Below are positions 6,252 to 11,084 of a DNA stretch of 11,084 nucleotides, piece by piece. The DNA is from Oscillospiraceae bacterium (GTDB taxonomy: Bacteria; Bacillota; Clostridia; Oscillospirales; Oscillospiraceae). Both the position numbers and the translations under genes were made by a program. The stretch spans positions 1-11,084 of the forward strand of contig JAISAA010000281.1 in assembly GCA_031266955.1 (NCBI GenBank), in the 5' to 3' direction. Below the pieces are notes generated by a model. That model saw only the letters and a program-made list of their open reading frames with translations. It made no database searches and was not told where the DNA came from. Position 1 is the first letter of the stretch, and every line of letters starts with the position of its first letter.

Positions 6252-7907
6252 TTGACGGAGCGAAGCGAAAAAAATTATTTGAAGGGCGCGGCGATACTCG
6301 CGGCGTCCGTCGTGATAGCGAAGCTTGTCGGCGCGCTTTTCAAGATACCGCTGTACAACCTGCTCGGCACGGACGGCACGGCGCACTTCAACAAGACGTA
6401 TCAAATTTACACGCTGCTGCTGGCGATCTCGTATTCCGGAATACCGGCGGCGCTGTCGAGACTTATTTCCGCCGCGGGCGAGACGGGCAGAGAGCGCCAG
6501 ATCGCGCGCTATCACAGCGTAGCCCTGCCGGCTTTCGCGGCTGTCGGCGCGGCGGTAAGCGCGCTGATGTTCATTTTCGCGCCGCAGCTCGCGGAATTTA
6601 TGAAAGACCCGCAGGCACAGGCGGGCATACGTACGCTCTCCCCCGCCGTGTTTTTGTGCTGCGTAGTCTCCGTGTACGAGGGGTACGCGCAGGGGCACGG
6701 AGATATGCTGCCCACCGCCATCAAGCAATTCCTTGAGGTGACCTGCAAGCTGATTTTCGGAATGGCCGTCGCCGTCGCTCTGATAAATCGCGGGGCGGAT
6801 TCGGGCACCACCGCCGCTGGAGCCATCACGGGGAGCGTGATAGGGCTCGTGATATCGCTGCCGGTGCTCATCGCGTACAAGCGCCGGCGGGAACGCCGGA
6901 TATCGCCGAGGATCGGGGGCGGGATCGCGGAGAGGGGCGATAAACCGGCTCTCAGCGTAAAATCGACGCTCGCGGCGATATTCAGGGTGAGCGTGCCCAT
7001 CACGCTCGGGGCGTCGTTTATGAGCGTCCTGACGCTGCTCGATTCACGCGTCGTGAGCCTCAGGTTAGAGGCTTCGGGGCTCACCCACGCGGAGGCGATA
7101 AGCAAATTCGGGATATATTCGCAGTGCCAGACTATTTTCAGCTTTCCGCCGTCTCTTATTTCGGCGATCACGGTGAGCGTGCTGCCGGCTATTTCGGCCG
7201 CGGCGGCCGGGAAACGGAGCGCGGAGGCCCGCGGCATTACGGAATCCGCGATGAAGCTCGTCTGTCTCGCCGCCATGCCCGCCGCCGTCGGTATAACCGT
7301 GCTGTCCGGACCGATTTTCAGAGCGCTTTACGGCGTGTCCGCGGCGGCTGAGGACGGGGCGAGAATACTCGCGATACTCGGCGCGGCGTCCTTCTTCGCG
7401 TGCGCGCAGCTGCTGACTACCGTGATCCTCCAGGCGAACGGGCGGGAACGCGTCCCGATGGCAACGTTCATAATAGGCGGCGCGGCTCAGCTCGCGCTCG
7501 ATTACGTCCTTGTCGGCGACCGCCGTATCGGGATAATCGGGTCTCCCGTGGGGACTCTCGTCTGCTACGCGCTGATAACGGTGATAAATCTCATCGTCAT
7601 AAAGCTCAAAACGCCGGACCCGGCGCGCGTGACGCGCTCGGCTGTAAAGCCGCTTATGATCTCCGCCGTTATGGGCGCCACGGCTTATTCCGTGTACGGG
7701 CTGTCGCGCAAGCTTCTCGGGACGACGTTCGGCTCCGGACGTACGGCGGAGGTCTTCGCGCTCGCTCCCGCGATACTCGTAGCCGTCGTGATCTACGCCG
7801 TGCTCGCCGTCGTTGCCGGGGCGATAACCCGCGAGGATTTGAAATACGTGCCGAAGGGCGTCAGGATAGCGGACCTGCTGAGGCTTCCGCCCGATAAAAA
7901 TCGGTAA
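6252..7907 (+). CDS. MOP-superfamily lipid-linked oligosaccharide flippase (YabM/SpoVB/MurJ-like)
   Basis: This 551-residue, strongly hydrophobic protein has about 14 predicted membrane segments by eye, the size expected for the MOP superfamily. The N-terminus (YLKGAAILAASVVIAKLVGALFKIPLYNLLGTDG) and the next segment (YQIYTLLLAISYSGIPAALSRLISA) match the YabM/SpoVB/YtgP group of Firmicutes, which includes MurJ-type lipid II flippases. The likely role is moving undecaprenyl-linked cell-wall or polysaccharide precursors across the plasma membrane. The start is TTG at 6252, supported by AAAGGA at 6238-6243 (8-nt spacing) and by family alignment; no in-frame ATG lies nearby. The position upstream of hup and rqcP mirrors yabM before yabN-yabO in Bacillus, so a YabM orthologue is favoured. 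Lipid II or spore-polymer specificity cannot be separated from sequence alone. Confidence 0.85.
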   Translation: MTERSEKNYLKGAAILAASVVIAKLVGALFKIPLYNLLGTDGTAHFNKTYQIYTLLLAISYSGIPAALSRLISAAGETGRERQIARYHSVALPAFAAVGAAVSALMFIFAPQLAEFMKDPQAQAGIRTLSPAVFLCCVVSVYEGYAQGHGDMLPTAIKQFLEVTCKLIFGMAVAVALINRGADSGTTAAGAITGSVIGLVISLPVLIAYKRRRERRISPRIGGGIAERGDKPALSVKSTLAAIFRVSVPITLGASFMSVLTLLDSRVVSLRLEASGLTHAEAISKFGIYSQCQTIFSFPPSLISAITVSVLPAISAAAAGKRSAEARGITESAMKLVCLAAMPAAVGITVLSGPIFRALYGVSAAAEDGARILAILGAASFFACAQLLTTVILQANGRERVPMATFIIGGAAQLALDYVLVGDRRIGIIGSPVGTLVCYALITVINLIVIKLKTPDPARVTRSAVKPLMISAVMGATAYSVYGLSRKLLGTTFGSGRTAEVFALAPAILVAVVIYAVLAVVAGAITREDLKYVPKGVRIADLLRLPPDKNR

Positions 7908-7924
7908 AAACAGGCGTTTTTTAC
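7904..7924 (+). terminator. Weak stem-loop at the end of the flippase gene
   Basis: GTAAAAAC (7904-7911), loop AGGC, and GTTTTTTAC (7916-7924) form an A/T-rich stem overlapping the stop codon. It has the T-run within the stem rather than after it. The stem is too weak for a confident terminator call, but it marks the start of an unusually AT-rich stretch at about 7916-7980. Confidence 0.25.
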
Positions 7925-7974
7925 GCATTTATATTATCAGTTTTTATTATCTTTAGAAAATTTGAAATTTACTC

Positions 7975-8003
7975 TTGCGCAATAGGAAGAACTGTGATAA
8001 ATT
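7975..8003 (+). promoter_or_regulatory. Possible promoter for hup
   Basis: TTGCGC (7975-7980) is separated by 17 nt from TAAATT (7998-8003). Both hexamers match the sigma-A consensus only partly. The surrounding AT-rich DNA, in an otherwise GC-rich genome, supports a promoter somewhere in 7916-8003, but the exact site is uncertain. Confidence 0.3.
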
Positions 8004-8044
8004 CTGAGCGTTCGAAACGGAGCGCCCGGAACCGCTTCAGAATT
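8000..8044 (+). repeat. Long inverted repeat in the hup leader
   Basis: AATTCTGAGCG (8000-8010) and CGCTTCAGAATT (8033-8044) pair with one bulged base, enclosing a 22-nt loop that has a small stem of its own (CGTT/AACG). It lies about 110 nt before the hup ATG. It may be a structured 5' leader or a protein-binding palindrome. Confidence 0.55.
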
Positions 8045-8090
8045 CGCTTCTTTAGGGAAGGGCCGTTGACCGCCTGCTCTTAAAGATAAA

Positions 8091-8135
8091 TCAAGGCAAA
8101 AATTTTCAAAGCAAAAATTTTCAAGGCAAAAATTT
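8091..8135 (+). repeat. Three tandem 15-nt repeats just upstream of hup
   Basis: The unit TCAAGGCAAAAATTT occurs at 8091-8105, 8106-8120 (one G-to-A change) and 8121-8135, ending two bases before the AAGGAGGA ribosome binding site at 8137-8144. Each unit holds an A5T3 tract, so the array is a phased set of A-tracts at 15-bp spacing directly ahead of a gene for a DNA-bending protein. Confidence 0.9.
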
Positions 8136-8151
8136 TAAGGAGGACACACAA

Positions 8152-8427
8152 ATGAACAAAACGGAACTCATCGTAAAAATCGCGGAGACCTCAGGACTAT
8201 CTAAGAAGGACAGCGAAAAAGCGCTTGACGCCGCGCTCACCGAAATCACCAACGCTCTCTCCGCCGGTGAAAAGATCCAACTCGTCGGCTTCGGAATCTT
8301 CGACGTGAAGAACCGCGCCGCGCGCATTGGGCGCAACCCCAAGACGAAGGAAGCCATCAATATTCCGCCGACGAAGATCCCGCAGTTCAAACCCGGCAAA
8401 GCGCTGCGCGAAATCATCGCGAAATAA
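8152..8427 (+). CDS. hup: HU family DNA-binding protein
   Basis: The 91-residue protein is full length for bacterial HU. The N-terminal helices (MNKTELIVKIAETSGLSKKD) form the dimerisation body. The signature GFGIFDVKNRAARIGRNPKT spans about 47-66, with the conserved RNP whose proline intercalates into DNA at the arm tip, and the C-terminal IPQFKPGKALREII closes the fold. It is a dimeric nucleoid protein that bends and compacts DNA. A strong AAGGAGGA at 8137-8144 lies 7 nt before the ATG, which fits high expression. Its leader has an inverted repeat and three 15-nt tandem repeats. The following gene is rqcP; HU next to the RqcP/YabO S4 protein is common in Clostridia. Confidence 0.97.
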   Translation: MNKTELIVKIAETSGLSKKDSEKALDAALTEITNALSAGEKIQLVGFGIFDVKNRAARIGRNPKTKEAINIPPTKIPQFKPGKALREIIAK

Positions 8428-8430
8428 GAG

Positions 8431-8560
8431 CTGTATTCACGACAGGAATCGCGGCGGCGAACAGATTTTTTGCCGGGCAAGGTAAGTTTTCGCAGTACGG
8501 CGAAGGCTCCGCCGCCGCTGTGCGCTTTCCGGGCCGCGAATACAGATTCCGAGAGTTTTT
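8431..8560 (+). other. Foldable intergenic RNA between hup and rqcP
   Basis: Nested complementary segments suggest a structured RNA. CTGTATTC (8431-8438) pairs with GAATACAG (8538-8545), GCGGCGGCG (8451-8459) with CGCCGCCGC (8510-8518), and TTCGC (8489-8493) with GCGAA (8500-8504). A competing pairing, GGAATC (8445-8450) with GATTCC (8545-8550), cannot coexist with the outermost stem. A T-run lies at 8556-8560. It could be the 3' UTR of hup with a terminator, an attenuator ahead of rqcP, or a small RNA; it matches no RNA family I recognise. Confidence 0.4.
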
Positions 8561-8568
8561 AACGGAAC

Positions 8569-8594
8569 GGAAAGGACGCTTAAGCGTCCTTTCC
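8569..8594. terminator. 26-nt perfect palindrome, possible bidirectional terminator
   Basis: GGAAAGGACGCTT (8569-8581) is followed directly by its exact complement (8582-8594). As RNA it forms GGACGC-TTAA-GCGTCC with flanking AAA/TTT pairs, a typical terminator core, but the downstream side is TTTCCTGCT rather than a clean T-run. It lies just before the rqcP ribosome binding site, so read-through would place it in the rqcP leader. Confidence 0.5.
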
Positions 8595-8618
8595 TGCTAA
8601 AAGGAGACGGCTGCGTAA

Positions 8619-8879
8619 ATGCGATTGGACAAATATCTTAAGGTATCGCGCCTGATAAAGCGCCGAACTGTCGCCGCCGAGGCCGCCGGCGGCGGGCGCG
8701 TCAAGCTGAACGGACGCGAGGCGAAGCCCGGCGCCGCCGTAAAGCCCGGCGACATTATCGAGGTCCGCTTCGGCGAGCGCAGGATAAGCGTCGAGGTGCT
8801 TTCCGTCGATGAAAAGACCCGTCCGGACTCCGGCGCGGCCATGTATAGAGAAATATCGCACAGGGAAATACCGGGATGA
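8619..8879 (+). CDS. rqcP: S4-domain RNA-binding protein RqcP (YabO)
   Basis: The 86-residue protein opens with the S4 signature MRLDKYLKVSRLIKRRTVA, followed by GGRVKLNGREAKPGAAVKPGD and IEVRFGERRISVEVLSV, closely resembling Bacillus YabO. RqcP binds the large ribosomal subunit with RqcH and promotes alanine tailing of nascent chains on stalled subunits (ribosome-associated quality control). Length is normal. An AAGGAG at 8601-8606 precedes the ATG with a rather long 12-nt spacing. The stop overlaps the next start (ATGA, 8876-8879), so translation is probably coupled to the AI-2E gene. The usual Firmicutes followers yabP, yabQ and divIC are absent here. Confidence 0.93.
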   Translation: MRLDKYLKVSRLIKRRTVAAEAAGGGRVKLNGREAKPGAAVKPGDIIEVRFGERRISVEVLSVDEKTRPDSGAAMYREISHREIPG

Positions 8880-10111
8880 TGAAACGTTTTATCGCGTCGC
8901 AGCAGTTCAAATGGGGCTTAACGGCGCTCGGCGTCATCGTGTCGGGGATACTCATATACCTCGGCGTGTCGCACTGGCGCTCGGCTATGGCCGTCCTGCG
9001 CGCGATCGCGCGGGCTCTCGCCCCGGTGATCTACGGGCTTGTGCTGGCGTATCTCCTGAACAAGCCGATGAATTTCTTCGAGCGGCGCGTGTTCCGCCGG
9101 CTGGGCGGAAAAAATAAGGAGCGCGCCTCGCGCCGCCGCCGCGCCGTGTCCGTGCTCACCACAATGCTCATCACGCTCGTTCTGCTCGGCGGGGCGCTCG
9201 CTATGCTGCTGCCGCAGGTGTATACGAGCGTCGAGAGCTTGATCAGCCGTATGCCGCAGTATTTCCGCACGGCTCTCGACTGGATAGAGGGCGTGCTGGC
9301 GCACAATCAGGAGCTTGAGGAAGTAGTCGTCGGCCTCATCGGCAGCATTGAGGACAATCTGACCGATTGGCTCAAAACAACGCTGCTCGAACAGGTCAAC
9401 GTCATAGTGTCCGGCCTCACGACGGGCGTTATCGGCGTGATCCGCGAGCTTGCCAATCTGCTCATCGGCTTCGTGATCGCGGTTTACGCGCTGTATCACA
9501 AGGAGATATTTTCGGCGCAGGTGAAAAAGCTGCTTTACGCCGTGTTCCCTCGCCGCTGGGCGACGGGTACTGTGGACGCCCTGCGCTTCGTGGACTTCAC
9601 GTGCGGGAGCTTCATAACGAGCAAGCTTATCGACTCGCTCATCGTCGGCGTCGTCTGCTGGATAGCGCTGACGGCGGCGAGGATACCGTATGCCGTGCTC
9701 ATCTCCGTGCTCGTCGGGTTTACGAATATCATACCGTTCTTCGGGCCGTTCATAGGCGGCGTCCCGCCCGCGATACTTCTGCTGCTCGAAAACCCGGCGA
9801 AGTGCTTCATATTCGTCATCATAATCGTCGTGCTCCAGCAGCTCGACGGGAACGTGCTTTATCCGAGGATTCAGGGCACGTCGCTCGGGCTGTCGGGCTT
9901 TTGGGTGATGTTCGCCATACTGCTGTTCGGCGGGCTGTTCGGCTTCTGGGGGCTTTTGCTCGGGGTCCCAATCTTCGCGGTCATCTACAACGGGATAAAA
10001 CGCTTCGCGGGCGCGCGGCTTGCTTCGCGCGGGCTCCCCTCCGATACGGACTCGTATATGGCGGATATCAAAGAAAAAGCCGCCGAAAGCGGCGGCGCGG
10101 AAAATGCCTGA
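8876..10111 (+). CDS. AI-2E family transporter (PerM-like membrane protein)
   Basis: The 411-residue membrane protein has N-terminal hydrophobic segments at about 12-33 and 38-60, another at about 91-112, a soluble central region (about 113-180), and a hydrophobic C-terminal half. That half carries the family signatures TNIIPFFGPFIGGVPPAILL from residue 283, QQLDGNVLYPRIQGTSLGLS from 321, and a glycine-rich FGGLFGFWGLLLGVPIFAVI segment. Members of this family have been linked to autoinducer-2 export or Na+/H+ exchange, and the substrate is usually unknown, as here. Start: the ATG at 8876 overlaps the rqcP stop; a second ATG at 8879 is equally possible. The charged tail ends in an overlap of eight bases with the GtrA-like gene, so the three genes are probably co-translated. 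Confidence 0.9.
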   Translation: MMKRFIASQQFKWGLTALGVIVSGILIYLGVSHWRSAMAVLRAIARALAPVIYGLVLAYLLNKPMNFFERRVFRRLGGKNKERASRRRRAVSVLTTMLITLVLLGGALAMLLPQVYTSVESLISRMPQYFRTALDWIEGVLAHNQELEEVVVGLIGSIEDNLTDWLKTTLLEQVNVIVSGLTTGVIGVIRELANLLIGFVIAVYALYHKEIFSAQVKKLLYAVFPRRWATGTVDALRFVDFTCGSFITSKLIDSLIVGVVCWIALTAARIPYAVLISVLVGFTNIIPFFGPFIGGVPPAILLLLENPAKCFIFVIIIVVLQQLDGNVLYPRIQGTSLGLSGFWVMFAILLFGGLFGFWGLLLGVPIFAVIYNGIKRFAGARLASRGLPSDTDSYMADIKEKAAESGGAENA

Positions 10112-11084
10112 ACGCCCGGACAAACAGAAAAACGACGCCCTCCTGCGCCTGACGACAGAAACCGCGCGTTATATCGTCGCGGGGCTTGTCACTACGGCTG
10201 TGAATTTTGCCGTTTTCGGTCTGCTGCGCCCGTCCGGGATAAGCGCCGAGGTGTCTCAGGCGGCGGCGATCACGGTGTCCGTCGTATTCGCTTACGCCGC
10301 GAATAAGCTGTATGTATTCCGAAGTCGCGCGGGTTCGGTCGCCGCCCTTGCGCTTGAATTTTTGAAATTTATCGGCGGGCGGGCGGCGGCGATGCTCGTG
10401 GAGTATTACGGGTTTATTCTGCTGTATCCGCGTTTCGGCGAGGGTCTTGAGCTCGTCGCTAAGGCGATACCGCAAGCCGTCGCGCTCGCGATGAATTACG
10501 CCGTGAGCAAGCTTCTCGTATTCACGCGCCGCCGGGACGAAACGAAAACGCCTGAACAGACGGGCAGTACGGAGCAGCCCAACTATAAGAAACTCATTAT
10601 TGCATTGCTCGTCTTGTCGGCTTTGACCGCTGTGATTTGGAATAACGCGGCGGTTCTGAAAGCTTTAGACCTCTTTTTGACGGGCAAATTATCCTATCTG
10701 ATAATTTGGGCGATGCTGGCCCTGCCGTTATTGCCGCTGATCCCGCTTGTGTACTGCGCTGTCAAGCTTCTGCAAAACAGGGACCCTTTAAGAGAGCCTC
10801 CATATAAAATGAAGCGGTATCAAAGAAATTGGCTGATCGTGATACTCATATTGAACAGTCTTTTCTATCTCATGCTCGTGCCATGTTATTTAAGCAAAGG
10901 CCGTTTTATTTACCCCGACGCGGGGCGAGTGCTTGACGCGGGCTACTATAATATCTTTGTAAAGGCCGGCCTTGAGCGCGAGGCCTCTGAGTATATCACA
11001 GAGTATTTGAAACATACCTACGGCGAAGACTATTCGTATACGATCGAGGAAATGAACAGTCCATACACTCCGGATAACCGCGGC
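10104..11084 (+). CDS. GtrA-like membrane protein with unrecognised C-terminal extension (3' end outside window)
   Basis: An ATG at 10104, overlapping the end of the AI-2E gene, opens a frame that stays open for 327 codons to the window edge. Residues 1-20 are charged. About 20-142 match GtrA (PF04138): four hydrophobic segments with YIVAGLVTTAVNFAVFGLL, a YAANKLYVFRS motif closing the second segment, and MNYAVSKLLVFTRRR at the end. GtrA-type proteins are thought to help translocate or present lipid-linked sugars in cell-surface glycan synthesis. After a linker (about 143-162) come three further hydrophobic segments (about 164-179, 198-220, 243-260) and then a soluble region with many Tyr and Glu residues. 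I do not recognise this extension. GC falls from about 60% in the GtrA part to about 48% beyond 10560 by hand count, and TTA, ATT and AGA codons appear. GtrA proteins are normally only 120-160 residues. Confidence 0.8.
   Translation, partial: MPERPDKQKNDALLRLTTETARYIVAGLVTTAVNFAVFGLLRPSGISAEVSQAAAITVSVVFAYAANKLYVFRSRAGSVAALALEFLKFIGGRAAAMLVEYYGFILLYPRFGEGLELVAKAIPQAVALAMNYAVSKLLVFTRRRDETKTPEQTGSTEQPNYKKLIIALLVLSALTAVIWNNAAVLKALDLFLTGKLSYLIIWAMLALPLLPLIPLVYCAVKLLQNRDPLREPPYKMKRYQRNWLIVILILNSLFYLMLVPCYLSKGRFIYPDAGRVLDAGYYNIFVKAGLEREASEYITEYLKHTYGEDYSYTIEEMNSPYTPDNRG

Noticed and set aside
6244..6255. Mini-ORF ATG CAG ACT TGA overlapping the TTG start of the flippase gene
   Set aside because: The ATG directly abuts AAAGGA, too close for efficient initiation, whereas the TTG has ideal spacing and family alignment; chance is the simpler explanation.
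8091..8135. Tandem repeats considered as a CRISPR array
   Set aside because: The 15-nt units are directly adjacent with no unique spacers, so this is a simple tandem repeat.
8918..10123. 401-codon open frame on the minus strand opposite the AI-2E gene
   Set aside because: It is an antisense shadow of a well-supported membrane protein gene. Its translation is a charged, low-complexity mix rich in Arg, Glu, His and Asp with no recognisable domain, as GC-rich codon bias produces.

Overview
The window is GC-rich (about 60% by eye), tightly packed and entirely plus-strand. The gene content points to a member of Clostridia (Bacillota), probably a gut Oscillospirales-like lineage: a split transketolase, a DnaD-domain protein paired with a DnaC/DnaI-type loader, a YabM/SpoVB-type flippase near hup and rqcP, strong AGGAGG ribosome binding sites, and GC-rich intergenic palindromes. 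The lineage is inferred from gene families, not from a marker comparison.

Layout. (1) 1-2097: the 3' end of a transketolase C-terminal subunit gene, then mnmE six bases later. (2) 2098-2912: 815 bases with no credible gene, full of hairpins and framed in part by a pair of long inverted repeats; it ends in a clear sigma-70 promoter. (3) 2913-5829: an apparent operon of an alpha/beta-hydrolase esterase, a DnaD-domain replication protein and a DnaC/DnaI-like AAA+ loader. (4) 5830-6251: a 422-base gap with an AT-rich stretch, a probable terminator and DnaA-box-like 9-mers. (5) 6252-8879: a MurJ/YabM-type flippase, then hup (HU) and rqcP (S4 domain), with structured, repeat-bearing DNA before and after hup. 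(6) 8876-11084: an AI-2E family membrane protein overlapping rqcP by four bases, then a GtrA-type membrane protein overlapping it by eight bases and running off the window edge. The GtrA protein carries a long, unrecognised C-terminal extension of lower GC content.

How they fit together. The DnaD and DnaC-like pair probably acts in loading the replicative helicase, and the DnaA-box-like cluster lies just downstream. HU and RqcP cover nucleoid packaging and rescue of stalled ribosomes. The YabM-type flippase and the GtrA protein concern the lipid-linked cell envelope. The neighbourhood resembles the Bacillus spoVT-yabM-yabN-yabO-yabP-yabQ-divIC region but lacks yabN (mazG) between the flippase and hup/rqcP, and lacks yabP, yabQ and divIC after rqcP.

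No complete, previously undescribed multi-gene system was recognised. The best leads are the GtrA fusion, the inverted-repeat element after mnmE, the DnaA-box-like cluster, and the repeats and foldable RNA around hup.
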